Shown here piece after piece: positions 44,221-52,462 of a stretch of DNA of 64,000 nt. Location of the stretch: the NCBI RefSeq assembly GCF_004684345.1, contig NZ_CP038469.1:4712001-4776000 (forward strand). The letters run 5' to 3'. The DNA is from Citrobacter tructae (lineage in GTDB: Bacteria > Pseudomonadota > Gammaproteobacteria > Enterobacterales > Enterobacteriaceae). The first letter of the stretch is position 1; each line of letters starts with the position of its first letter. The notes under the pieces were generated by a model, which searched no databases, had not been told where the DNA came from, and worked only from the letters and a program-made list of their open reading frames with translations. The position numbers were made by a program, and so were the translations under genes.

Positions 44221-44255
44221 AAAAAGAAGCCGACTTTTAGAGTCGGCTTTTTTTT
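44221..44255 (+). terminator. Intrinsic terminator/attenuator between upp and uraA
   Basis: AAGCCGACT (44227-44235) and AGTCGGCTT (44241-44249) pair perfectly around TTTAG, followed by a T run to 44255. It should end much of the upp transcript, letting only part continue into uraA. Confidence 0.85.
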
Positions 44256-44304
44256 GAATAAAACAACCCAATCGCAACTCACACAATACTCAGAGGAAAA
44301 CACT

Positions 44305-45594
44305 ATGACGCGCCGTGCTATCGGGGTGAGTGAAAGACCGCCGCTTTTACAGACAATCCCGCTTAGTTTGCAGCACCTGTTCGCCATGTTTGGCGCCACG
44401 GTACTGGTGCCAGTCCTGTTTCATATCAACCCGGCTACCGTCCTGCTGTTCAACGGCATTGGTACGTTACTGTATCTCTTTATTTGTAAGGGGAAAATCC
44501 CTGCCTATCTGGGGTCCAGCTTCGCCTTTATCTCTCCGGTACTGCTGCTGCTGCCGTTAGGGTATGAAGTGGCACTTGGCGGATTTATTATGTGTGGCGT
44601 GCTGTTCTGTCTGGTTTCTTTCATCGTCAAGAAAGCAGGAACCGGCTGGCTGGATGTGATGTTCCCGCCTGCGGCAATGGGCGCAATCGTTGCCGTCATT
44701 GGCCTGGAGCTGGCGGGTGTCGCTGCGGGGATGGCGGGTTTGCTGCCTGCCGAAGGACAAATGCCGGATTCTAAAACCATTATCATCTCGATGGTGACGC
44801 TGGGTGTAACGGTATTTGGTTCGGTACTGTTCCGCGGTTTTATGGCGATTATCCCTATTCTGATTGGTGTGCTGGCGGGCTATGCGCTTTCCTTCGTGAT
44901 GGGCGTCGTGGACACCACGCCGATTGCCGAGGCTCACTGGTTTGCCCTGCCGACTTTCTACACGCCGCGCTTTGAATGGGTGGCTATTCTGACTATCCTG
45001 CCTGCTGCTCTGGTGGTGATTGCTGAACACGTAGGACACCTGGTGGTGACGGCCAATATCGTGAAGAAAGATTTGATTCGCGATCCCGGTCTGCACCGTT
45101 CGATGTTCGCCAACGGTCTGTCGACGGTGATCTCCGGCTTCTTTGGTTCGACACCTAACACCACCTACGGTGAGAACATCGGCGTGATGGCGATTACCCG
45201 CGTGTACAGTACCTGGGTGATTGGCGGGGCGGCAATTTTTGCCATTCTGCTCTCTTGTGTGGGTAAACTGGCCGCCGCGATCCAGATAATCCCGCTGCCG
45301 GTCATGGGCGGAGTCTCGCTGCTGCTTTACGGGGTGATTGGTGCGTCGGGTATCCGCGTGTTAATCGAATCAAAAGTCGATTACAACAAAGCGCAAAACC
45401 TGATCCTGACGTCGGTTATTCTGATCATCGGTGTGAGCGGTGCGAAGGTTCACATCGGAGCCGCTGAGCTGAAAGGGATGGCGCTGGCGACCATTGTCGG
45501 CGTTTGTCTGAGCCTGATTTTCAAAGTAATCAGCCTGCTGCGCCCGGAAGAAGTTGTCCTCGACGCTGAAGATGCTGACAGCCCGCAACACTAA
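44305..45594 (+). CDS. uraA: Uracil:proton symporter UraA
   Basis: A 429-residue inner-membrane importer of the NAT/NCS2 family with 14 transmembrane segments. The family motif with the substrate glutamate appears in VIAEHVGHLVVTANI, and GFFGSTPNTTYGENIGVM carries the second binding region. The start at 44305 (MTRRAIGVSERPPLL) has GAGGAAAA nine bases upstream; the longer open frame begins in the terminator. It works with Upp: uracil imported here is trapped as UMP. Confidence 0.97.
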   Translation: MTRRAIGVSERPPLLQTIPLSLQHLFAMFGATVLVPVLFHINPATVLLFNGIGTLLYLFICKGKIPAYLGSSFAFISPVLLLLPLGYEVALGGFIMCGVLFCLVSFIVKKAGTGWLDVMFPPAAMGAIVAVIGLELAGVAAGMAGLLPAEGQMPDSKTIIISMVTLGVTVFGSVLFRGFMAIIPILIGVLAGYALSFVMGVVDTTPIAEAHWFALPTFYTPRFEWVAILTILPAALVVIAEHVGHLVVTANIVKKDLIRDPGLHRSMFANGLSTVISGFFGSTPNTTYGENIGVMAITRVYSTWVIGGAAIFAILLSCVGKLAAAIQIIPLPVMGGVSLLLYGVIGASGIRVLIESKVDYNKAQNLILTSVILIIGVSGAKVHIGAAELKGMALATIVGVCLSLIFKVISLLRPEEVVLDAEDADSPQH

Positions 45595-45601
45595 GTCTCT
45601 G

Positions 45602-45624
45602 ACCGGGCAGCAATGCTGCCCGGT
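45602..45624 (+). terminator. Hairpin after uraA
   Basis: ACCGGGCAG pairs with CTGCCCGGT around CAATG, 7 bp after the uraA stop. The T content after it is low (TCTATC), so it may end transcription only partly before hda. Confidence 0.55.
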
Positions 45625-45689
45625 TCTATCACGACGTATTTCTGTGGTAAACTCAACGCGATTTTATGAAATCCTGGGTTGAGGTATCT

Positions 45690-46391
45690 CTGAACACACC
45701 GGCACAGCTCTCTCTGCCACTTTATCTTCCTGACGATGAAACCTTCGCAAGTTTCTGGCCGGGGGATAACTCCTCTTTACTGGCCGCGCTGCAAAACGTG
45801 CTGCGTCAGGAGCATAGCGGGTATATCTATCTCTGGTCGCGTGAAGGCGCGGGCCGTAGCCATTTGCTGCATGCAGCATGCGCCGAGCTTTCTCAGCGCG
45901 GTGATGCGGTAGGTTATGTCCCGTTGGATAAGCGCACGTGGTTTGTACCGGAAGTGCTTGATGGCATGGAGCATTTATCGCTGGTGTGCATCGATAACAT
46001 CGAATGCGTGGCCGGGGATGACCTGTGGGAAATGGCGATCTTCGATCTCTACAACCGCATCTTGGAATCAGGGAAAACCCGCCTGCTGATCACCGGCGAT
46101 CGTCCACCAAGGCAGTTGAATCTCGGACTGCCGGATCTGGCTTCTCGTCTGGACTGGGGACAAATCTACAAGCTTCAACCGCTCTCGGATGAAGATAAGC
46201 TTCAGGCATTGCAATTACGCGCCAGGCTGCGCGGGTTCGAACTGCCGGAAGACGTGGGCCGCTTCCTGCTAAAACGTCTGGATCGCGAAATGCGTACTTT
46301 GTTTATGACGCTGGATCAACTGGATCATGCGTCAATCAGCGCTCAGCGCAAACTGACCATTCCGTTCGTCAAAGAGATTTTGAAACTGTAA
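45690..46391 (+). CDS. hda: DnaA inactivator Hda (RIDA regulator)
   Basis: A 233-residue AAA+ protein that, bound to the DNA-loaded sliding clamp, triggers ATP hydrolysis on DnaA and prevents re-initiation. The clamp-binding motif QLSLPL is at residues 5-10. The Walker A region is degenerate-looking (REGAGRSHLLHA), Walker B LVCIDNIE follows. The start is placed at CTG 45690: GAGG lies six bases upstream, and E. coli Hda is known to start at CUG at this point. An in-frame ATG at 45666 would add eight residues but has no ribosome site. It follows uraA after a hairpin. Confidence 0.9.
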   Translation: MNTPAQLSLPLYLPDDETFASFWPGDNSSLLAALQNVLRQEHSGYIYLWSREGAGRSHLLHAACAELSQRGDAVGYVPLDKRTWFVPEVLDGMEHLSLVCIDNIECVAGDDLWEMAIFDLYNRILESGKTRLLITGDRPPRQLNLGLPDLASRLDWGQIYKLQPLSDEDKLQALQLRARLRGFELPEDVGRFLLKRLDREMRTLFMTLDQLDHASISAQRKLTIPFVKEILKL

Positions 46392-46426
46392 GCACCGCAG
46401 CCGGAAAGACTGCGGCAAGCTCCAGG

Positions 46427-46786
46427 TTAAGCGATGATTTCCAGCACCTGCTCCGGTGGACGCCCAATTCGTGCCTGACCGTTGGCGACCACAATCGGGC
46501 GCTCTATCAGTTTCGGGTTTTCCACCATCGCCTGAATCAGCGCCTCTTCACTCAGACTACCGTCCGCCAGATTGAGCGACGAATAGAGATCTTCTTTCTT
46601 GCGCATTAGCTCGCGCGCGCTGGACATGCCCAGCATTTGCAGCAGATTACGCAGGGTTGCCGCGTCCGCAGGGGCGTCGAGATACAGCACCACTTCCGGC
46701 TTCACACCGTTAGATTTCAGTAATTCCAGCGTCTCACGGCTCTTTGAGCAACGTGGGTTATGGTAGATTTTAATCGCGTCAGTCAT
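46427..46786 (-). CDS. yfgD: ArsC-family (thioredoxin-fold) protein YfgD
   Basis: A 119-residue member of the arsenate reductase/Spx family. The ArsC-type motif IYHNPRCSKSRETLELL with its N-terminal cysteine is present, as is the family C-terminus ERPIVVANGQARIGRPPEQVL. Arsenate reduction itself is not shown. The start at 46786 (MTDAIKIYHNPRCSK) has AGGAAACAACA in front; the open frame continuing upstream is inside bepA. It is 13 bp after bepA and transcribed with it. Confidence 0.93.
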   Translation of the reverse strand: MTDAIKIYHNPRCSKSRETLELLKSNGVKPEVVLYLDAPADAATLRNLLQMLGMSSARELMRKKEDLYSSLNLADGSLSEEALIQAMVENPKLIERPIVVANGQARIGRPPEQVLEIIA

Positions 46787-46799
46787 TGTTGTTTCCTGA

Positions 46800-48263
46800 T
46801 TACATCTTCGTATACGGTTTAAAGCGCTCTTGTAGCTGGCGTAGCTGATCAATACGGGCATCGTATCGGGCCTGCTGCTGGCTCCCCAGCTTCACCTGCG
46901 AGCTTGCGCTGCTGAGCATAGAAATTGCCTGGTCAAGACGTCCCGCCAGCGCATATCCTTCCGCGCGCGCCGCCAGTTCCTGATCGCGGTTATTCAGCGT
47001 CGCTTCTGTTTGCGCTAACAGATCCCAGCCGTTACCGTCATCTTTATGATTAAACGTATAACGATTCAGGATGGTTGCTGCTTCTTTGGCCTGACCAGCC
47101 TGCAAATAGGCATTAGCCAGATTAAGCTGCAATACCGGATTGACGCGCAGATCGCGGGCGTTTTTCAGGCGGTTAATGGCATCGCTGGTTTTCTTCTGAC
47201 CGAGATCGATATCGGTAGCCAGATCAAGGTACCAGGCATTGTTCGGATCGGCTGTCAGCAGCGGCTGCAGCGCTTTACGCGCCTCATCGTATTTACTGTC
47301 TTCCATTGCCTGTAACGCCCGGCCATATTGCGCTGCCCGCTGTTCACGGACATTTCCTTTTGCCCAGTTATCCAGCAGATCGCTGCTCAACTGGTTGCGA
47401 CCCGAGTTGTACATGCCCAGGGTTCGCGCTTTTGCCAGGTAAAAATCTTCCGAGGATTGCACCACCGTCGGACGCATCTGGTTAGCACGGTTACGCGCAT
47501 CCGCCAGACGACTTTCTGGCAGGGGGTGCGTCAGCAGAATTTCAGGCGGGCGTGTGGAATAGCGTGCCTGATCGAGCAGTTTTTCCAGAAACGTCGGCAT
47601 GGCCTGCGGATCAAACCCTGAACGTTGCAGGACTTGAATACCGATGCGATCTGCTTCCTGTTCATTTTGTTGCGTAAAGCTGATCATCCCCTGGCGGGTG
47701 CCTGCCAGCGTACCTGTTAGTGCCGCCATCCCCGCCTGCGGGCTGGCCATCGCCAACAGAATAGAACCCAGCGCGCCAACCCAGGTCAGCGGCGCAGAGC
47801 GTTTTTGGTCTTCCATAGCGCGCGCCAGGTGACGCTGTGTGACGTGAGAAATTTCGTGCGCCATTACCGACGCCAGCTGGCTTTCGTTATCGGAATAGCG
47901 GAAAAGCGCAGAGTGCAGCACCACGTTGCCGCCAAAGAAGGCAAAGGCGTTTATTTCATCGTTATTAATCAAAAAGAAATGGAAAGGGGTTTTGACGGAG
48001 TCTGCGTGTGCGACCAGACGCATCCCCAGAGTATTAATGTATTGAGTCAGCAAAGGATCGTTAATTAACGGCGCACTGCCGCGCAGCTGGCGCACGTAAT
48101 AATCGCCCATCTGCATTTCCTGTCCGATGGAAAGCGTGCTTCCTGCTGAGGTTCCCATATCCGGTAGGGTGTCCGCAGTGTCAGCAAATGCGGGCGCGAC
48201 CTGACCGAGGGCCAGTGCAGCAATGAGGGTAGCAACCAGGTTTTTTTTCAACTGCCTGAACAT
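46800..48263 (-). CDS. bepA: Outer-membrane assembly chaperone/protease BepA
   Basis: A 487-residue periplasmic M48 metalloprotease with TPR domain that helps LptD mature and degrades misassembled outer-membrane proteins. A signal peptide covers about residues 1-27 (cleavage after AFA). The zinc motif HEXXH is His136-Glu-Ile-Ser-His140, with the third ligand region in EQEADRIG. TPR repeats span about 310-487. The start at 48263 (MFRQLKKNLVATLIAA) has AGAGGTT in front; a frame open to 48626 is not signal-like. Confidence 0.96.
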   Translation of the reverse strand: MFRQLKKNLVATLIAALALGQVAPAFADTADTLPDMGTSAGSTLSIGQEMQMGDYYVRQLRGSAPLINDPLLTQYINTLGMRLVAHADSVKTPFHFFLINNDEINAFAFFGGNVVLHSALFRYSDNESQLASVMAHEISHVTQRHLARAMEDQKRSAPLTWVGALGSILLAMASPQAGMAALTGTLAGTRQGMISFTQQNEQEADRIGIQVLQRSGFDPQAMPTFLEKLLDQARYSTRPPEILLTHPLPESRLADARNRANQMRPTVVQSSEDFYLAKARTLGMYNSGRNQLSSDLLDNWAKGNVREQRAAQYGRALQAMEDSKYDEARKALQPLLTADPNNAWYLDLATDIDLGQKKTSDAINRLKNARDLRVNPVLQLNLANAYLQAGQAKEAATILNRYTFNHKDDGNGWDLLAQTEATLNNRDQELAARAEGYALAGRLDQAISMLSSASSQVKLGSQQQARYDARIDQLRQLQERFKPYTKM

Positions 48264-48489
48264 AACCTCTGTCCTGTATTCTTTTTTGAGATAGCCATTT
48301 GACCAATGCTGTGAAGTATCGTTCATCCTCTGCCAGCTATGTGAGTGTAACTGCGAAATCTGACGATGAACACCCAGGAAAAATGTCTTTTCACTTTGCG
48401 TAAACAACAATAAAAAGCGAAGTCTTTTTTGTGACATTTCGATACAATTCGGGATCGCAATCCCGCTATTGGGTTCATGGAAGGGTTTT

Positions 48490-49554
48490 ATGCTCGAAAT
48501 GTTGATGCAATGGTATCGCCGCCGCTTTAGCGACCCCGAAGCCATCGCCCTGCTGATTATTCTGGTTGCTGGTTTTGGCATCCTTTTCTTCTTTAGTGGG
48601 CTGTTAGCGCCGCTGTTGGTTGCCATTGTGCTGGCCTATCTGCTGGAATGGCCCACTGTGCGGCTGGAAAATATTGGCTGTTCCCGACGCTGGGCGACAT
48701 CCATTGTGCTGGTGGTGTTTGTCGGTATTCTGCTGTTGATGGCGTTTGTGGTGATGCCGGTTGCGTGGCAGCAGGGGATCTACCTGATTCGTGATATGCC
48801 CGGTATGCTCAATAAGCTGTCTGATTTTGCCGCCACCTTGCCACGACGGTATCCGGCGCTGATGGATGCTGGCATCATTGATGCGATGGCAGAGAATATG
48901 CGCGCGCGAATGCTTAATATGGGCGATTCCGTGGTGAAATATTCGTTAGCCTCGCTGGTCGGATTGTTGACGCTGGCGGTGTATCTGGTTCTCGTTCCGC
49001 TGATGGTATTCTTTCTGGTGAAAGACAAAAGCCAGATGCTGAATGCCGTACGTCGGGTGCTGCCACGTAACCGTGGTCTGGCCGGGCAGGTGTGGAAAGA
49101 AATGAACCAGCAAATCACCAACTATATTCGCGGCAAAGTGCTGGAAATGGTCGTGGTCGGCGTAGCGACATGGTTGGGCTTCCTGATGTTTGGCCTCAAC
49201 TACTCTCTGTTGCTGGCGGTGCTGGTCGGGTTTTCGGTCCTGATCCCGTATATAGGTGCCTTTGTGGTGACCATTCCGGTGGTCGGCGTGGCGCTGTTCC
49301 AGTTTGGTCTCGGGACCGAGTTCTGGAGCTGTTTTGCCGTATACCTGATTATTCAGGCGCTGGACGGTAACTTACTGGTCCCGGTACTGTTCTCTGAAGC
49401 TGTAAACTTGCATCCGTTGGTGATTATTCTGTCAGTCGTCATTTTTGGCGGTCTGTGGGGATTCTGGGGCGTATTTTTTGCCATTCCGCTGGCGACGTTA
49501 ATCAAAGCGGTGGTGCATGCCTGGCCTGATGGCCAGACGGTTGATGAACCGTAA
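48490..49554 (+). CDS. perM: AI-2E family membrane protein PerM
   Basis: A 354-residue inner-membrane protein of the AI-2E/UPF0118 permease family, with about eight transmembrane segments. The family signature region is LVGFSVLIPYIGAFVVTIPVV and VLFSEAVNLHPLVIILSVVI. In E. coli it is called a predicted permease; the substrate is unknown. The start at 48490 (MLEMLMQWYRRRFSD) has GGAAGGG upstream. Divergent from bepA across 226 bp that include a T-rich leader but no clear operator. Confidence 0.92.
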   Translation: MLEMLMQWYRRRFSDPEAIALLIILVAGFGILFFFSGLLAPLLVAIVLAYLLEWPTVRLENIGCSRRWATSIVLVVFVGILLLMAFVVMPVAWQQGIYLIRDMPGMLNKLSDFAATLPRRYPALMDAGIIDAMAENMRARMLNMGDSVVKYSLASLVGLLTLAVYLVLVPLMVFFLVKDKSQMLNAVRRVLPRNRGLAGQVWKEMNQQITNYIRGKVLEMVVVGVATWLGFLMFGLNYSLLLAVLVGFSVLIPYIGAFVVTIPVVGVALFQFGLGTEFWSCFAVYLIIQALDGNLLVPVLFSEAVNLHPLVIILSVVIFGGLWGFWGVFFAIPLATLIKAVVHAWPDGQTVDEP

Positions 49555-49563
49555 TTGGCAAAT

Positions 49564-49586
49564 TCCGGCGGCGCAATGTCGCCGGA
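49564..49586 (+). terminator. Weak hairpin after perM
   Basis: TCCGGCG and CGCCGGA pair around a 9-base loop, 10 bp after perM. There is no T run. The following 49587-49900 contains no gene I can support; one 83-codon frame (49756-50007) is not recognised and runs through the decayed yjiG region in another frame. Confidence 0.4.
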
Positions 49587-49900
49587 GCTGAACTTGTCTG
49601 ACCTCTGTACACACTTTCTAAATAATCTCTCCGGATGTCGTTTTTCTCAGTGTTTGTCTTTAACTTGACCAATGTGATGTCTTTTTGTCACGCAAGGAAT
49701 AAGACCAACAGGGGAAAGAAATGGGTCACAATACGCACATGCAACAAAAAGTGGGATGAGTTGGCTATCTCGCCTTTTTCGTCACTATCACCTTTTTTTC
49801 GGCATGTTTTCGAAAAGTACCGAGTGGTGGCGGGTGTTTGATTTCACCCTCCTCAACGGAGCATTTGGGAAGATAAACGCGGCGGGCGAGACGGCGGTCT

Positions 49901-50047
49901 CTTTTCGCGGTACCGGCGGTATGGGTGCAAAATGTCGGACGCTGTCTGGGAACGGCGGGGGGGCATCCCCGCTATTACCCGCTTATTATTGCAGTAAGCG
50001 TGATTAATGCGCTGCTCTCTATTTGGGTTATGCAGGTTATTACCTGA
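49901..50047 (+). pseudogene. yjiG: Decayed 3' end of a yjiG-like gene upstream of iadA
   Basis: From 49928 one frame reads QNVGRCLGTA and continues to YYPLIIAVSVINALLSIWVM and a TGA at 50045-50047. This closely resembles the C-terminus of E. coli YjiG (membrane protein of the yjiH-yjiG-iadA operon), which I recall as ending VQNVGRCLGTAE then INALLSIWVMQLIV. Further upstream the similarity breaks off, with arginine-rich nonsense and changed frames, and no start codon or full-length gene remains. The TGA lies 11 bp before the iadA ATG, as expected for the operon. Thus a partner gene was lost and only its end remains. Confidence 0.65.
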
Positions 50048-50058
50048 CAAGGAAGGTT

Positions 50059-51222
50059 ATGAACTGTTCAATTCTTAATTTGACGTTGTTCCAACGTGGA
50101 CACGTTTATGCGCCTGAAGATCTGGGACAACAGGATATTCTGGTCTCTGGTGGCAAAATTGTCGCCATCGCGCCGTCTATCCCGGCAGAAGACTTTCCTG
50201 GCTGTGAGTGTATCAATCTTGACGGGGCTATTGTCTGTCCGGGATTTATCGATCAGCACGTCCATCTGATTGGCGGCGGCGGGGAGGCTGGGCCGCATAC
50301 CCGCACCCCGGAAGTTCGCTTGTCGCGCCTGGTGGAGGCCGGCGTCACCTCGGTGGTGGGATTGCTGGGCACCGACGGAATGACTCGTCACCCGGAATCG
50401 CTGTTGGCGAAAACCCGTGCGCTGGAGTTTGAAGGCATCAGCGCCTGGATGCTGACTGGGGCGTACTCTCTGCCTTCCCCGACCATCACCGGTAGTATCG
50501 ATCGCGACGTGGCGCTGATCGACAAGGTTATTGGGGTGAAATGTGCGGTTTCGGACCATCGTTCCTCTGCGCCGACTACCTCGGCGCTGGCGAACATGGC
50601 GGCGCAGTCGCGTGTTGGCGGATTGTTAGGGCGCAAGCCGGGGATCAGCGTCTTCCATATGGGCGACAGCCCGCACATGCTGGAGCCGCTGTATGACATC
50701 CTCGCGCATTCGGATGTGCCGATCACCAAGCTACTGCCGACACATGTTAACCGCGCGGAACCGCTGTTTCAGGCGGCGTTAGCCTTTGCTCGCAAAGGCG
50801 GCTATATCGACATTACCAGCAGCATTGATGAGCCCGTCGACCCGGCAACGGCTATCGCCACGGCGCTGCGTCACGAAGTCCCGCTGTCGCGTATTACTCT
50901 GAGCTCGGACGGTAACGGTAGTCAGCCGGAGTTTGATGAACATGGGAATCTGACGGGCATTGGCGTGGCTGGATTTGAATCACTGGCCGAAACGCTGCGC
51001 CAGTTGGTGAGGGTTCATGCCGTGCCGCTGGAACAGGCGCTGTGTCCGCTGACGCGTACGGTCGCAGAATTTTTGGGACTGGAGCATAAAGGACGTCTGG
51101 CTGTGGGATGCGATGCGGACATTCTGGTACTTAATGACGCACTGGAGGTTTATCACCTGTGGGCGAAGGGCAACGCCGTGGTGAAAGAGAAGAAAGCGTG
51201 TGTTAAGGGGACGTTTGAGTAG
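50059..51222 (+). CDS. iadA: Isoaspartyl dipeptidase
   Basis: A 387-residue M38 amidohydrolase that cleaves beta-aspartyl (isoaspartyl) dipeptides from damaged proteins. All metal and catalytic residues are present, one residue earlier than in E. coli IadA: His67 and His69 (QHVHLIGGGGEAGP), carbamylated Lys161 (GVKCAVSDHRS), His200 (HMGDS), His229 (LPTHVNR) and Asp284 (SSDGNGSQP). The start at 50059 has AAGGAAGG seven bases upstream; an upstream frame reaches 50023 but covers the yjiG end. In E. coli the gene is elsewhere, with yjiH-yjiG. Here it sits between perM and bcp with only a yjiG remnant, so it appears to be intact while its operon partners decayed. Confidence 0.95.
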   Translation: MNCSILNLTLFQRGHVYAPEDLGQQDILVSGGKIVAIAPSIPAEDFPGCECINLDGAIVCPGFIDQHVHLIGGGGEAGPHTRTPEVRLSRLVEAGVTSVVGLLGTDGMTRHPESLLAKTRALEFEGISAWMLTGAYSLPSPTITGSIDRDVALIDKVIGVKCAVSDHRSSAPTTSALANMAAQSRVGGLLGRKPGISVFHMGDSPHMLEPLYDILAHSDVPITKLLPTHVNRAEPLFQAALAFARKGGYIDITSSIDEPVDPATAIATALRHEVPLSRITLSSDGNGSQPEFDEHGNLTGIGVAGFESLAETLRQLVRVHAVPLEQALCPLTRTVAEFLGLEHKGRLAVGCDADILVLNDALEVYHLWAKGNAVVKEKKACVKGTFE

Positions 51223-51229
51223 ATAGCGG

Positions 51230-51268
51230 TTGTGCCGGATGGCGGCGTAAAAGCCTCATCCGGCACAA
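51230..51268. repeat. REP-type hairpin between iadA and bcp
   Basis: TTGTGCCGGAT (51230-51240) pairs with ATCCGGCACAA (51258-51268) over GGCGGCGTAAAAGCCTC, the classic REP shape. It lies 7 bp after iadA and 6 bp beyond the bcp stop, so it separates two convergent genes. Confidence 0.8.
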
Positions 51269-51274
51269 CGTACA

Positions 51275-51745
51275 TCAGGCGTTTTCTTTCAGCCAGTTCA
51301 TCACCACGTCGTGGTGATTGCTGGTTTTGAAATCATCAAACACATGCTCAATCTTACCGTCGGCATCAATCAGGAAGCTGATGCGGTGGATGCCATCATA
51401 GGTTTTACCCATAAATGACTTTTCTCCCCAGACGCCAAATTGCTCGCAGACCTGGTGATCTTCATCGGACAGGAGCGTGAAGTTAAGCACTTCCTTTTCC
51501 ACGAAGCGAGAAAGCTTCTCAGGTTTATCGGTGCTGATCCCCAGCACTTCAACGCCTGCTTTTTTTAACTGATCCATGTTATCGCGTAAGCCACAGGCTT
51601 GTACGGTACAGCCGGGCGTCATGGCTTTCGGGTAGAAATAAACCAGAACACGCTGTCCCTGGAAGTCGGTTAAATTTACTTGTTCTCCGTCTTGATCCGG
51701 CAAGCTAAATTTCGGTGCGATATCACCGGCTTTCAGTGGGTTCAT
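51275..51745 (-). CDS. bcp: Thiol peroxidase Bcp (PrxQ-type)
   Basis: A 156-residue atypical 2-Cys peroxiredoxin reducing hydrogen peroxide and organic peroxides via thioredoxin. The peroxidatic Cys46 is in AMTPGCTVQACGLRD; Cys51 is the resolving cysteine. Length equals E. coli Bcp. Its ATG overlaps the last base of the gcvR stop (TAATG), so it is translated together with gcvR. Confidence 0.97.
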   Translation of the reverse strand: MNPLKAGDIAPKFSLPDQDGEQVNLTDFQGQRVLVYFYPKAMTPGCTVQACGLRDNMDQLKKAGVEVLGISTDKPEKLSRFVEKEVLNFTLLSDEDHQVCEQFGVWGEKSFMGKTYDGIHRISFLIDADGKIEHVFDDFKTSNHHDVVMNWLKENA

Positions 51746-52317
51746 TACTTAACTCCATTTTGTTCATCATGCTGTGAGTAATTGACGACGTTAATACTGC
51801 CTTGCGCATTGAGTTCTGTACAGAGTGCTTTAAACGCATCCTCAATATTTGCCGAATCGTGTGACGCAGGGCTATGTGCGGTAATTTGAATAAACAGCTG
51901 TGCAGCCTTTTCGTTCTCAGCCGGTTGGGTACGAGAAACCAGTTCGGCAATATTCATTTGGTGACTGTCGAAAAGGGCGGTAAAGCGCTCAATCAAATGG
52001 GGAGAGTCGGGGACATCAACCTGCACCCATACCGTGGCGGGCATCGCAGGACGGGGACGCGCGGTCGTTCGCTTCATCACAATCAATAAATCCAGCTCTG
52101 CGCCTTTCAACGGCAAGGTTGATTCAATCAAGGTGATGGCATTCCAGGTGCCAGACAACAGCATGATAAACGTAAACTCGTCACCCAGCATGGCCAGTCG
52201 GCTGTCCTCAATATTACAGCCACAACTGCTGACATGACGAGTGATGGTGTTCACAATTCCTGGGCGGTCGGCACCCAGCGCAGTAATGACCAGATAGTGT
52301 TGCGATGACGATGTCAA
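51745..52317 (-). CDS. gcvR: Glycine cleavage system repressor GcvR
   Basis: A 190-residue regulator with two ACT domains (about 5-85 and 95-175) that binds GcvA and stops it activating gcvTHP when glycine is low. The start is set at TTG 52317, giving the conserved SSQHYLVITALGADRPGIVN start; AGGAAG lies eight bases in front. A frame open to 52383 includes an ATG but without a good site. It is divergent from dapA and coupled to bcp. Confidence 0.92.
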   Translation of the reverse strand: MTSSSQHYLVITALGADRPGIVNTITRHVSSCGCNIEDSRLAMLGDEFTFIMLLSGTWNAITLIESTLPLKGAELDLLIVMKRTTARPRPAMPATVWVQVDVPDSPHLIERFTALFDSHQMNIAELVSRTQPAENEKAAQLFIQITAHSPASHDSANIEDAFKALCTELNAQGSINVVNYSQHDEQNGVK

Positions 52318-52462
52318 ACCTGTTCTTCCTTTGAGCGGTGAGGTAATCATAAGGAAAGCATAAAAAAAACATGCATACAACAATCAGAAGGGCTCTGGTC
52401 GCTTGCTTTTATTGTCGTACCAAACGTACCATTGAGGCACTTGTTTGCACAGAGGATGGCCC

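Noticed and set aside
49635..49841. 68-codon frame between perM and iadA
   Set aside because: No ribosome site or recognised family; lies in the decayed region and shows no conservation I can see.
882..51268. Scattered CCGGAT palindromes considered as a CRISPR-like or mobile array
   Set aside because: They are single REP elements at 3' ends of genes, not regularly spaced repeats with spacers.
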